Source: CAZRWH01 sp964603905 (lineage in GTDB: Bacteria; Patescibacteriota; Gracilibacteria; UBA1369; UBA12470). From it: a stretch of 49,795 nt of DNA. The position numbers were made by a program, and so were the translations under genes. Location: contig CAZRWH010000007.1 of NCBI GenBank assembly GCA_964603905.1, positions 1-49,795 on the forward strand, in the 5' to 3' direction. The notes under the pieces were generated by a model. It saw nothing but the letters and a program-made list of their open reading frames with translations, did no database searches and was not told where the DNA came from. Below are positions 15,425 through 23,746 of this stretch, one piece after another (positions within the stretch are counted from its first letter, which is position 1; every line of letters starts with the position of its first letter).

Positions 15425-15453
15425 ATTATACCAAAAAAAGCCCTGACTATCAA
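15425..15453 (-). promoter_or_regulatory. Near-consensus promoter of the VirB4-like gene
   Basis: TTGATA (15448-15453) and TATAAT (15425-15430) are 17 nt apart on the minus strand, about 22 nt before the ATG at 15403. Confidence 0.8.
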
Positions 15454-15482
15454 TGGGCATAGAGCATAAAAGAAAGATGTGT

Positions 15483-16541
15483 CTAGCTTTGTTCTAACAG
15501 GCTAAAACTACCACCTTCACCAGCATCAACATCACCTATAACTTTTGACTTAATCTCTCCATCTTCAACAGTTACGCTAGAAGCAACACCTTCAGAATCA
15601 ACAAAAACAACCTGATTACGACCTGTTTCTTTGGATCCATAAACTCCCCCATCAGCTCGCTTCACCAAGTCATCAATAGTCTTACTTCCCTGTTCATAAG
15701 TGTAATGAGCAACACCAATCGACAAAGTTTGAGGCTTACCTTCTAATTCAGAAACTTGTTCAACAGATTTTTTAGCAACCAATCGTTGAATTCTATCCGC
15801 TATCATAATAGCTTCATCTTTTGTAACTTTTGGCAAAGCTATCAAAAACTCTTCTCCTCCCCATCGAACAACAACATCTTCTTCCCTAACAGCTTCTCTA
15901 AATGCATGCGACATTGAAATCAAAACATCGTCACCAACAGAATGACCATAAGTATTATTAACATCGCTAAATTTATCAGCATCAATAACTAGGAACGCAA
16001 CACCCTTCTTATCGTTAACCTCAACATCTTCACGTCCAATCCGATTTAACATTTCATGTTTTGCAGCAAACAAAAACCTCTCCAGGTAAGGAGCTGCACT
16101 CCTTCTATTCAAAAGACCAGTCAAAGGGTCATTATAAGCAGTCAATTCAAGTCCATGAATAAGATTACTTTTGATTTTGCTAGCCAATACCCCTCCAAAA
16201 ATCTCTGGATTATCACGAACAACGGGGTTTGTCATCAATCTATCGTTGTTAAGCTGAGAAGGATCAAGCCTAAAATACGAAAGCAACATCAACATAATCT
16301 CATTAATATCCTCCGTAAAAACAGTAACTTGCTCCTTATCAAAACGACCTTCTTTTTCAAAAGAGTCCAAATAAGAAGTAACTTGTTTCATTGTGGTTAT
16401 AACTTGAGCATAACTTTTTTCAGGATCAACAAGAGGCTTTTTCATCAAATCAATGACCTCTCCCCTAAGACCATCTACCGCACGCGTCATAATGTCATGC
16501 GCAATATTGTTTTCTAGATTTGAAGGCTCCTGAATACCCAT
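15483..16541 (-). CDS. Soluble GGDEF-domain diguanylate cyclase
   Basis: The protein has 352 residues. An N-terminal helical region of about 130 residues has no membrane segment and no recognised sensor. The GGDEF domain follows (about 135-305) with DPLTGLLNRR, DADKFSDVNNTYGHSVGDDVL and an intact GGEEF active site, so it should make cyclic di-GMP from GTP. An RxxD inhibitory site (REED) lies five residues before GGEEF, so product inhibition is likely. The C-terminal 45 residues are Val/Gly-rich and unrecognised. It has its own strong promoter, divergent from gyrA. No EAL or PilZ protein is in the window. Confidence 0.9.
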   Translation of the reverse strand: MGIQEPSNLENNIAHDIMTRAVDGLRGEVIDLMKKPLVDPEKSYAQVITTMKQVTSYLDSFEKEGRFDKEQVTVFTEDINEIMLMLLSYFRLDPSQLNNDRLMTNPVVRDNPEIFGGVLASKIKSNLIHGLELTAYNDPLTGLLNRRSAAPYLERFLFAAKHEMLNRIGREDVEVNDKKGVAFLVIDADKFSDVNNTYGHSVGDDVLISMSHAFREAVREEDVVVRWGGEEFLIALPKVTKDEAIMIADRIQRLVAKKSVEQVSELEGKPQTLSIGVAHYTYEQGSKTIDDLVKRADGGVYGSKETGRNQVVFVDSEGVASSVTVEDGEIKSKVIGDVDAGEGGSFSLLEQS

Positions 16542-16567
16542 GGTGAAATTTTAGGTTCTCAGAGATA

Positions 16568-16596
16568 ACTATACTTTATTTTAAGCCGCCTGTCAA
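16568..16596 (-). promoter_or_regulatory. Consensus promoter of the GGDEF gene
   Basis: A perfect TTGACA (16591-16596) and TATAGT (16568-16573) are 17 nt apart. The start at 16541 would have a leader of about 20 nt without a Shine-Dalgarno site. Confidence 0.8.
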
Positions 16597-16636
16597 GTAC
16601 CCACTCCTGTTAAATCACTTCTTGCGCGAAAAACCT

Positions 16637-16665
16637 TTGATTTAAGCATCCAATAAAGCTATAGA
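16637..16665 (+). promoter_or_regulatory. Promoter of gyrA
   Basis: TTGATT (16637-16642) and TATAGA (16660-16665) are 17 nt apart. The expected start near 16672 gives a leader of about 60 nt holding a C-run. Confidence 0.6.
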
Positions 16666-16734
16666 CGCCACCCCCCAGCCTATGCTAAATTTACGGAGCT
16701 AAAATAGCCTCCTAAACATAAATCAATATTAAGT

Positions 16735-19344
16735 ATGGCCGAAAACACACAAGATCCTCAGGAAGACACTCCTGAAAACGATTCAGAAAACACAGAAAAC
16801 CAAGAAGAACAAAATGGAGAGAACCTTTCAATGTTCGAACCAAACGAAAACGACAAACTTCGAAATATCTCAGACGAGATGGAAGAGTGCTACCTAGATT
16901 ACGCGATGAGTGTAATCGTATCACGTGCACTACCTGACGTCCGTGACGGACTTAAGCCTGTACACAGACGTATCCTATATTCTATGCATGGACTAGGACT
17001 TAGATCATCAGCAAGCTTCCGAAAGTCTGCAACAGTTGTCGGAGAAGTACTTGGTAAGTATCACCCACATGGAGATAGCGCAGTATACGACTCGATGGTA
17101 CGTTTGGCACAAGATTTCTCGATGAGATACAGACTTGTAAGAGGACAAGGTAACTTCGGATCAATTGACGGAGATAGCGCAGCGGCTATGCGTTACACAG
17201 AGGCAAAAATGGAGAAAATGTCGGACGAAATCCTCGCAGACATCGATAAAGAAACTGTTGAATGGGCACCAAACTACGACGGAAGACTAAAAGAACCTAG
17301 AGTACTACCTACAAAAGTTCCACAACTGCTACTAAATGGAACAATGGGTATCGCCGTAGGTATGGCAACAAACATACCTCCACACAACCTAGGAGAAGTC
17401 ATAGATGCAGTAGTACATGTATCAGACAATCCAGAGTGCACAATTGACGAGATCATGGAGCACATCAAAGGACCTGACTTCCCTACTTCAGGAATCATTT
17501 ATGACACAGAAGCTATCAAAGCTATGTACACAAATGGTCGTGGAGGAATCGCAATGAGAGCTAGAACAAATATCGAAGAGATGAAGGGAGGAAAACACAG
17601 AATCGTAATCACAGAGATCCCTTACCAGGTCAACAAAGCATCTTTGGTAACAAAGATCGCAGACCTAGTCCGCGACAAAAAGGTAAAAGGAATCACAGAC
17701 ATCCGTGACGAATCAAACAGAGAAGGTATCCGAATTTCAATCGAGCTAAAAAAGGACTCTTACCCAAAGAAAATCCTTAACCAGCTGTACAAATTCACTC
17801 CAATGCAAACTAGCTTCAACATGAACATGATCGCGTTGGTAGACGGAATTCAACCTAGACTACTTAACCTAAAACAGGTTCTAGAATACTTCATCGCACA
17901 CAGAAAAGAAGTAATCACAAACCGAACCAAGTACGAGCTAAAGATCGCGAAAGCTAGAGCTCACATATTAGAAGGATTGGTAATCGCGCTAGATAACATC
18001 GACGCAGTAATCGAAACAATCAAGAAATCACCTACAAAGGAAGACGCGAAAGAAGCTTTGATGAAGAAATTCAAACTATCAGAGCTACAAGCAAGCGCAA
18101 TCCTAGAAATGCGACTACAAACACTCGCAGGACTAGAAAGACAGAAAATCGAAGACGAATACAAGGAGAAAATGGCTTTGATTGAAGAGCTAGAAAGCAT
18201 CCTTGCAGATCCTCAAAAAGTTATCGACATCATGAAAGAGGAACTTGCTGAGATCAAAACCAAATACTCAGACGAAAGAAAAACCGAGATCATCCCACAT
18301 GCAATCGGACAAATCTCTCAAAAAGATACAATCCCTAACGCGCCGATGATCATAAGCCTTACAAAAGAGAACTACATCAAGAGACTTCCACCATCATCAT
18401 TCAAGGTTCAAAAACGTGGAGGAAAAGGTGTAATAGGCATGACAACAAAAGAAGAAGACGAAATAGCAATTGTAAAAGCTGCTATGAACCATGACGACAT
18501 CATGTTCTTCACAAGCAAAGGTAGAGTGTTCAAACTACCTGTTTACGAAATCCCTCAAGCTTCTAGACAAGCCAAAGGAACTCCTATCGTAAACCTTCTA
18601 CAACTAGGAGACGGAGAATCAGTAACATCTATCCTAACCGCAGACGAAGAGAAACACGGAGAATACCTACTAATGGCAACAAAGAAAGGAACAGTTAAGA
18701 AAACTGCCATTGGCGACTTCAAAAACATAAGAAAAAGCGGACTAATCGCAATCAAACTAAGAGAAGATGACTCTCTCGAGTGGGTACGACAAACAAATGC
18801 AGGAGATAGAGTCGTTATTGTCACCCACGAAGGTAAATGTATCAAGTTCGACGAATCAGATGCTCGTGCAATGGGAAGAGCATCAATGGGAGTTCGTGGA
18901 ATCAGACTAAAACCAAACGACTACTGTGTACAAATGGATGTAGTTAAAGGAGATACAGACGACCTTCTAGTCGTAATGGAAAACGGACTAGGAAAACGAA
19001 CATCAATTGTAAATTACAGATTCCAAGCTCGTGGAGGAGCAGGAGTCAAAACTGCAAATATCACAGAAAAGACCGGAAAAGTAATAGGTGCAAGTGTTAT
19101 CAAAGAGAACACAGAATCAGACCTAATTATTATCTCAAAAAGCGGTCAAATCATCAGAATGCCACTAAACAGCATTCCTTCTAGAGGAAGAGCAACTCAA
19201 GGTGTTTATCTAATGAGAATCAAAAAAGATGATTTAGTCGCATCAATCTCCGTAGTCGACAAAGTAAAAGCTGACGAAGAGAAAGAAGAACAACCAGAAG
19301 AAGAAGCAAAAAAAGAGGAAAAACAAAAAAAATTAGCAGTTTAA
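16735..19344 (+). CDS. gyrA: DNA gyrase subunit A
   Basis: This is the DNA-breaking and rejoining subunit of gyrase (869 residues). An acidic, Asn/Glu-rich extension of about 37 residues precedes the usual start of the fold. The active-site Tyr is Y154 in AAMRYTEAKM. The quinolone-resistance region keeps Ser115 and Asp119 in HPHGDSAVYDSM, the positions of Ser83 and Asp87 of E. coli, so no classical resistance substitution is seen. The C-terminal pinwheel has the GyrA box as QKRGGKG (usually QRRGGKG), so wrapping and supercoiling are expected rather than topoisomerase IV activity. The tail is Lys/Glu-rich. The next gene starts 10 nt after its stop. Confidence 0.95.
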   Translation: MAENTQDPQEDTPENDSENTENQEEQNGENLSMFEPNENDKLRNISDEMEECYLDYAMSVIVSRALPDVRDGLKPVHRRILYSMHGLGLRSSASFRKSATVVGEVLGKYHPHGDSAVYDSMVRLAQDFSMRYRLVRGQGNFGSIDGDSAAAMRYTEAKMEKMSDEILADIDKETVEWAPNYDGRLKEPRVLPTKVPQLLLNGTMGIAVGMATNIPPHNLGEVIDAVVHVSDNPECTIDEIMEHIKGPDFPTSGIIYDTEAIKAMYTNGRGGIAMRARTNIEEMKGGKHRIVITEIPYQVNKASLVTKIADLVRDKKVKGITDIRDESNREGIRISIELKKDSYPKKILNQLYKFTPMQTSFNMNMIALVDGIQPRLLNLKQVLEYFIAHRKEVITNRTKYELKIAKARAHILEGLVIALDNIDAVIETIKKSPTKEDAKEALMKKFKLSELQASAILEMRLQTLAGLERQKIEDEYKEKMALIEELESILADPQKVIDIMKEELAEIKTKYSDERKTEIIPHAIGQISQKDTIPNAPMIISLTKENYIKRLPPSSFKVQKRGGKGVIGMTTKEEDEIAIVKAAMNHDDIMFFTSKGRVFKLPVYEIPQASRQAKGTPIVNLLQLGDGESVTSILTADEEKHGEYLLMATKKGTVKKTAIGDFKNIRKSGLIAIKLREDDSLEWVRQTNAGDRVVIVTHEGKCIKFDESDARAMGRASMGVRGIRLKPNDYCVQMDVVKGDTDDLLVVMENGLGKRTSIVNYRFQARGGAGVKTANITEKTGKVIGASVIKENTESDLIIISKSGQIIRMPLNSIPSRGRATQGVYLMRIKKDDLVASISVVDKVKADEEKEEQPEEEAKKEEKQKKLAV

Positions 19345-19354
19345 ACCTAAAAAT

Positions 19355-20587
19355 ATGATCAAAAAAATCATATCGCTAGCGATCTCCGTCATTCTGACAG
19401 CAATGCCAATACAAACAGTATTCGCAGCAGGAGACCTATATATGTCGAATGACGATGTATACTTCTCTACTTCCAACTTCTTGGAATACTCAAGAGTAAT
19501 AGTATACGCAAAAGTCGGAAACAGCTCTTCAACAGACCTCCTCGGAACAGTTAAGTTCTGGGACGAAGCAACTGGATCACAAATGAGCTCAGATCAACCT
19601 ATCTCAGTTCTAGGTGGCTCAACAGACACAGTTTTTGTTGAATGGTATCCAACAGCAGGAACTCACACAATCTCTGTAACTGTATACCCATGGGACTCGA
19701 CAGGAGACGATAGTGGGAACAATACGATCTGGAAAACAATTACTGTCCAACAAGACACAGATCGCGATGGAATAGCTAATACTTCAGACGAAGACGACGA
19801 TAACGACGGATTTCCTGATTTTGAAGACGACTTCCCTCTTGATAGCAACGAGTGGCGAGACACAGACGGAGATGGAACAGGAAATAACTCAGATGAAGAC
19901 GACGATAACGATGGTACCCCAGATGTAGACGATCAAATGCCACTTGATTACGAAGAGACACTAGACACAGACGGAGACGGAATTGGAAATGAAAAAGATT
20001 CTGACGACGACGGAGACGGAATAGCAGATACAGAAGAAGATGGAACAGACCCTCTAGACGCAGATTCTGATGATGATGGAATCAATGATTCAGAAGACCT
20101 CTTCCCTACAGACTCAACAGAATGGAGTGACTACGACTCAGATGGGGTTGGAGACAACAGTGATACAGATGCAGACAACGATGGAATAGCAGGAGGAATA
20201 GACTACAACGACACAAACAAAGGGCCGATCATCAAGCTTGAGAAACCAAGAATGCCTATATTGGTCACAGGTAAAATCTTGGTCTTCGACGCATCAGGGT
20301 CATACGATGAAGATGGAGAAATCCAAGAGTACGCATGGACAGAAGGAGAAACCACTATAAGCAGCTCAACAACCTTAGAGAAACAGTATTTAGAAAGCGG
20401 AGAACACACAATCGAAGTCACTCTAACAGACGACCTTGGAGAGACCCGAACAGAAGAAATAACTATCAGAGTTTACTCAAAAGGATTCATCATTTCGGTA
20501 GGGCTTTTGACCTTCATTTTACTTTGCCTTGCCTTCTATATCATTTTTAAGTACAATCCACGGGCCAAAAAGCCTAAAAATAATTAA
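19355..20587 (+). CDS. Surface protein with TSP3 Ca-binding repeats and PKD-like domain
   Basis: The 410-residue protein has a signal peptide (about 1-24, ending VFA), an Ig/CARDB-like domain (about 28-125) and then a series of thrombospondin type-3 repeats (about 128-288) with many DxDxDG loops such as DTDGDGTGNNSDEDDDNDG. These loops bind calcium. A PKD-like domain follows (about 290-372, with VFDASGSYDEDG), then a membrane segment (about 377-399) and a basic tail, so it is anchored to the membrane facing out. It lies 10 nt after gyrA and 2 nt before rpmE, an odd position for a surface adhesin-like protein. No Shine-Dalgarno site is visible. Confidence 0.85.
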   Translation: MIKKIISLAISVILTAMPIQTVFAAGDLYMSNDDVYFSTSNFLEYSRVIVYAKVGNSSSTDLLGTVKFWDEATGSQMSSDQPISVLGGSTDTVFVEWYPTAGTHTISVTVYPWDSTGDDSGNNTIWKTITVQQDTDRDGIANTSDEDDDNDGFPDFEDDFPLDSNEWRDTDGDGTGNNSDEDDDNDGTPDVDDQMPLDYEETLDTDGDGIGNEKDSDDDGDGIADTEEDGTDPLDADSDDDGINDSEDLFPTDSTEWSDYDSDGVGDNSDTDADNDGIAGGIDYNDTNKGPIIKLEKPRMPILVTGKILVFDASGSYDEDGEIQEYAWTEGETTISSSTTLEKQYLESGEHTIEVTLTDDLGETRTEEITIRVYSKGFIISVGLLTFILLCLAFYIIFKYNPRAKKPKNN

Positions 20588-20589
20588 TT

Positions 20590-20909
20590 ATGAAAACCGA
20601 CGGAACACATCCAGGATACAACGACGATGCGACCATAACTTGTTCTTGTGGCGCAAAGTTTAAAGTAGGATCTACTCAAAAAGAACTAGATACTGAGCTT
20701 TGCTCAAAATGTCACCCATTCTATACAGGACAACAAAAACTTGTAGATACAGCAGGACGCGTTGACAAGTTCAAAAAGAAAATGGAGATGGCTAAAAAGC
20801 TTCAAGAAGAAGCTGCTAAAAAAGCTCCAAAGAAACGAAGAGCAACTATGGAAGATAAGGTTAATGCAGAGCTAAGCAAACAAATGGAGAAAGAAAGACA
20901 AGAAGAAGA
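20590..20909 (+). CDS. rpmE: Ribosomal protein bL31 with charged C-terminal extension (partial)
   Basis: The first 65 residues are bL31 of the large ribosomal subunit: HPGYNDDATITCSCGAKF and CSKCHPFYTGQQKLVDTAGRVDKF. Two Cys pairs (CxC and CxxC) give the zinc-binding form. The usual protein ends at about 70 residues. Here it continues with a Lys/Glu/Ala-rich helix (KKKMEMAKKLQEEAAKKAPKKRR and on) that runs into the assembly gap at 20910. A TAA directly after the gap (21010-21012) might be the stop, but the true length is unknown. The start is 2 nt after the previous stop. Confidence 0.9.
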
Positions 20910-21009
20910 NNNNNNNNNNNNNNNNNNNNNNNNNNNNNNNNNNNNNNNNNNNNNNNNNNNNNNNNNNNNNNNNNNNNNNNNNNNNNNNNNNNNNNNNNNN
21001 NNNNNNNNN
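20910..21009. other. Assembly gap (100 N) after rpmE
   Basis: A placeholder gap of unknown size. It sits in a low-complexity Lys/Glu/Ala-coding stretch, which may have stopped the assembly. Confidence 0.95.
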
Positions 21010-21039
21010 TAAAATGAATCCCGAAATAACCAACAAAAC

Positions 21040-21918
21040 ATGTCAGGAAACACATTCGGTCAAATATTCAAAGTAACAACCTGGGGAGAATCTCACGGCC
21101 CAGCTATCGGAGCTGTCATAGATGGATGCCCAGCAGGATTAAAAATCGACGAAAAGTTCATCCAATCGGAACTTGACCGACGAAAGCCAAATCCAAAAGA
21201 CAAAATGAGCACAAAACGAGCTGAACCTGACAAATTCTGTATTCTTTCAGGAGTTTTCAAAAACAAAACAATCGGGACACCAATCTCAATGGAGGTATGG
21301 AACCAAGATCAAAACTCAAAGGACTACGACCCTAAGCTAATAAGACCAGGGCATGCAGACAAAACATACCAAGACAAGTACGGACATCGAGATTACAGGG
21401 GCGGAGGACGATCTTCAGGACGAGAAACAGTAGGAAGAGTATTAGCAGGTTCAATTGCTAAATTATTACTCAAAAAAGTTTCCTCCAGAACAAAAATATC
21501 TTCTAAATTCGAGTGCAAAAAGCCTAAAAAAGGAGATTCTTCAGGTGGATTCATTGAAATAGAAGTCAAAAGCCCTCCAAAAAACCTAGGCATGCCCGTA
21601 TTCGATAAACTCGAGGCAGACTTAGCAAAAGCTTTGATATCAATAGGGGCCGTAAAATCTTTTGAAATAGACCTCGGCATAAAAGAAGCCGAAATGTCAG
21701 GCAAAGCCAACAACAAGCTTAAAAAAGGAACCCTCGGGGGAATATCAACAGGTAATACAATAAAAATACGTCTAGCTATCAAACCAACCCCTTCAGTTGG
21801 GATAAAAGGCAGACACGATATATGCATAGTACCAAGAGTAGCACCAGTAGCTGAATCCATGGTGGCCATAGTGCTTGCAGACCATTATTTAAGAAACAGA
21901 TGTTCTCGTATAAAATAA
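21040..21918 (+). CDS. aroC: Chorismate synthase, compact form
   Basis: The enzyme makes chorismate from EPSP with reduced FMN, the last step of the shikimate pathway. Recognisable motifs are TWGESHGPAIG near the start (His17), RPGHADKTYQDKYG with RDYRGGGRSSGRETVGRV, GMPVFDKLEADLA, LGGISTGN, KPTPSVG and GRHDICIVPRVAPVAESM. At 292 residues it is about 60 shorter than usual. The stretch after VLAGSIAKLLL and the usual RTNHAGG-type segment before LGGIS are cut down, as is the loop before GRHD, while the catalytic His and the GRHD Asp remain. The gene overlaps tgt by 19 bp. No other shikimate gene is in the window. Confidence 0.9.
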   Translation: MSGNTFGQIFKVTTWGESHGPAIGAVIDGCPAGLKIDEKFIQSELDRRKPNPKDKMSTKRAEPDKFCILSGVFKNKTIGTPISMEVWNQDQNSKDYDPKLIRPGHADKTYQDKYGHRDYRGGGRSSGRETVGRVLAGSIAKLLLKKVSSRTKISSKFECKKPKKGDSSGGFIEIEVKSPPKNLGMPVFDKLEADLAKALISIGAVKSFEIDLGIKEAEMSGKANNKLKKGTLGGISTGNTIKIRLAIKPTPSVGIKGRHDICIVPRVAPVAESMVAIVLADHYLRNRCSRIK

Positions 21919-23006
21919 CGCACAAACAGGAAGGATCCCGTGCCAGAAACGGGATTTTGAAGACACCTCACGGAGATATAGAAACTCCAGTTTTTATGCC
22001 TGTAGGAACAAAGGCAACAGTGAAAGCAATGCCACCTTCAGCACTTGAAGACATTGGATCCCAAATTATTTTGGCAAACACGTACCATCTGATGCTTCGA
22101 CCAGGAGAGAAACTAATCAAAGAGATGGGAGGAATACATAAATGGTCGAATTGGAACAAACCTATGCTTACAGATTCTGGAGGATTCCAGATTTTTTCTC
22201 TGAAAGACATGTTAAAAATAACAGATGAAGGAGTTGAATTCCGATGCTATCTGGATGGATCAAAGAGGTTCGTCACACCTGAAAAAGCGATAGAAATACA
22301 AAACGACATTGGAGCTGACATCATCATGGCTTTTGATGAATGCTCACCAGGAGACTCAAGCAAAAGCTACGCAAAAAAAGCTATGGAACGAACTCATGAA
22401 TGGGCAGTTAGATGCAAAAAAGCACACAAAAACCCAGAGCAAGCCCTCTTCCCTATAATTCAAGGAGTTACTTACGACGACTTAAGAGTTGAATCAGCAA
22501 AATTCATATCAGATCTCGATATGCCTGGAGTAGCTATAGGTGGATTAAGTGTAGGAGAAAGCAAAGAACAAATGTACCACACTCTGGAGGTTGTAGTGCC
22601 TCACACACCAGAAGAAAAACCACGATACCTAATGGGCGTAGGCACACCAGAAGACCTAATTGAAGCCGTTGATCGCGGAGTCGACATGTTTGACTGCGTA
22701 CTCCCAACAAGACTTGGGCGACATGGAGCTTTCTGGAATACGACAGGACGCCATACAATTACAAACAAAAAATTTGAAAAAGACCCAGCTCCTCTAGACG
22801 AAACTTGCGAATGCTATTGCTGCAAAAACTTCTCCAGAAGCTACCTGCGACATTTAGTCACAGAGAAAGAAATATTAGGGATGCATTTAATGTCCATACA
22901 CAATCTTCACTTCCTTCTCAATCTAATGAAAAAAGCAAGGAATTCGATCAAAAACAACGAATTTAATAAATTCAAAAAAGAGTTTCTCAGGGCGTACCGC
23001 GTTTAG
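21900..23006 (+). CDS. tgt: Queuine tRNA-ribosyltransferase
   Basis: The enzyme swaps guanine 34 of GUN-anticodon tRNAs for preQ1 (bacterial form). It has 368 residues, the normal length. Visible motifs are TPVFMPVGTKATVKAM, LANTYHLMLRPG, TDSGGFQIFSL with the catalytic Asp, MAFDECSPGD, IIQGVTYDDLR, GGLSVGES and YLMGVGTPEDLIEAVDRGVDMFDCVLPTRLGRHG. The zinc site is CECYCC with His in the IHNLHF region. The ATG at 21900 lies inside the end of aroC, so the two are coupled. The stop codon lies in the loop of a strong hairpin (22990-23019). Confidence 0.97.
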   Translation: MFSYKITHKQEGSRARNGILKTPHGDIETPVFMPVGTKATVKAMPPSALEDIGSQIILANTYHLMLRPGEKLIKEMGGIHKWSNWNKPMLTDSGGFQIFSLKDMLKITDEGVEFRCYLDGSKRFVTPEKAIEIQNDIGADIIMAFDECSPGDSSKSYAKKAMERTHEWAVRCKKAHKNPEQALFPIIQGVTYDDLRVESAKFISDLDMPGVAIGGLSVGESKEQMYHTLEVVVPHTPEEKPRYLMGVGTPEDLIEAVDRGVDMFDCVLPTRLGRHGAFWNTTGRHTITNKKFEKDPAPLDETCECYCCKNFSRSYLRHLVTEKEILGMHLMSIHNLHFLLNLMKKARNSIKNNEFNKFKKEFLRAYRV

Positions 23007-23019
23007 CGGTACACAGCCC
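22990..23019 (+). ncRNA. Hairpin enclosing the tgt stop codon
   Basis: GTACCGC (22994-23000) pairs with GCGGTAC (23006-23012) around a 5-nt loop that includes most of the TAG stop. GGGC (22990-22993) also pairs with GCCC (23016-23019) across a 3-nt bulge. No T-run follows. Confidence 0.55.
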
Positions 23020-23022
23020 CTA

Positions 23023-23068
23023 GCGCTCACAGAGCGCAAAATACAAATTACGTTTTGACTAGCAAAAC
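23023..23068 (+). ncRNA. Two further hairpins between tgt and the HD gene
   Basis: GCGCTC-ACA-GAGCGC (23023-23037) and GTTTTG-ACTAG-CAAAAC (23052-23068) are perfect 6-bp stems. With the hairpin at 22990 they make three in 80 nt, 34 nt before the ATG at 23103. None is a standard terminator, so this may be a structured leader. Confidence 0.45.
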
Positions 23069-23102
23069 ACCAACCTCAAACCTATAAACTGCCAAAGAAA
23101 CA

Positions 23103-23690
23103 ATGAGCTTGTATAAAAAAATTGTACACTTTGTATTCGAACTTGGAGCGTTAAAAAAGTTCAAACATTGCGGCATAAAATTCGCTGGAGTTCAAACACC
23201 AGACTCACTTGCAGAACATGCACTGAGAGCAACTCAAATCGCATTCATTTTGGGAGACATGGAAGGAGCAAATTCACACAAGTGCGCAATGATGGTGGCA
23301 ACACACGACAACGGTGAAATAAGAGTAAACGATCAACACAAAATCTCATCCAGATACTTCGACATCAAGCCTTTTGAGAAAAAAGCTTTCAAAGACCAAA
23401 CAAACAACCTACCAGAGAAAACAGCGAAATATTTCCAAGAGCTACACGAGGAATTCGAAGCACAAACAACATTAGAAAGCCACATTGCTCGAGATGCCGA
23501 CATGCTAGAAACAGCTTTTCAAGCAAAAGAGTATTTGGACAACGGATACAAAACCGCTAAACTCTGGATAGACAATGTACGAGATGCTTTAAAGACAGAT
23601 TCAGCGAAAAAATTATTGAAAGAGATGGACGAAACACATTTTGCGGAATGGTGGACAGCCCAAGGAAGCGAAGCGGTCCTAGGGCAATAA
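23103..23690 (+). CDS. HD-domain hydrolase (YfbR/HDDC2-like)
   Basis: The protein has 195 residues and is close to the HDDC2/YfbR family of 5'-deoxynucleotidases. Metal-binding residues are visible in SLAEHALRATQIAF (His), VATHDNGEIRVND (His-Asp pair, with Glu and Arg) and HIARDADMLETAFQAKEYL (Asp). The family dephosphorylates deoxynucleoside monophosphates. The fold is complete and there is no signal peptide. The last codons (AQGSEAVLGQ) and the stop lie inside a 59-nt two-hairpin element that recurs before pgi, so the C-terminus may have been shaped by that element. The next gene, ruvA, starts 57 nt after the stop. Confidence 0.85.
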   Translation: MSLYKKIVHFVFELGALKKFKHCGIKFAGVQTPDSLAEHALRATQIAFILGDMEGANSHKCAMMVATHDNGEIRVNDQHKISSRYFDIKPFEKKAFKDQTNNLPEKTAKYFQELHEEFEAQTTLESHIARDADMLETAFQAKEYLDNGYKTAKLWIDNVRDALKTDSAKKLLKEMDETHFAEWWTAQGSEAVLGQ

Positions 23691-23714
23691 CTAACTCGCT
23701 CGAAGAGCTCCATA
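23656..23714 (+). ncRNA. Two-hairpin RNA element, copy 1
   Basis: Stem 1 is GCCC-A-AGGA (23658-23666) with TCCT-A-GGGC (23677-23685), loop AGCGAAGCGG. After 12 nt, stem 2 is GCTC-GAA-GAGC (23698-23708), then TCCATA. It overlaps the end of the HD gene and lies 32 nt before the ruvA ATG. Compare copy 2 at 24315. Confidence 0.7.
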
Positions 23715-23715
23715 G

Positions 23716-23746
23716 CTACAACTACCACTACTCACTACAACTACCT
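23716..23746 (+). repeat. Hexamer (CTACNN) array abutting the ruvA start
   Basis: Units CTACAA, CTACCA, CTACTCA, CTACAA, CTACCT are followed directly by the ATG at 23747. It almost matches the array at 13091-13120. Confidence 0.8.

Noticed and set aside
22990..23037. Rho-independent terminator after tgt
   Set aside because: The stems are strong but no T-run follows on either strand.
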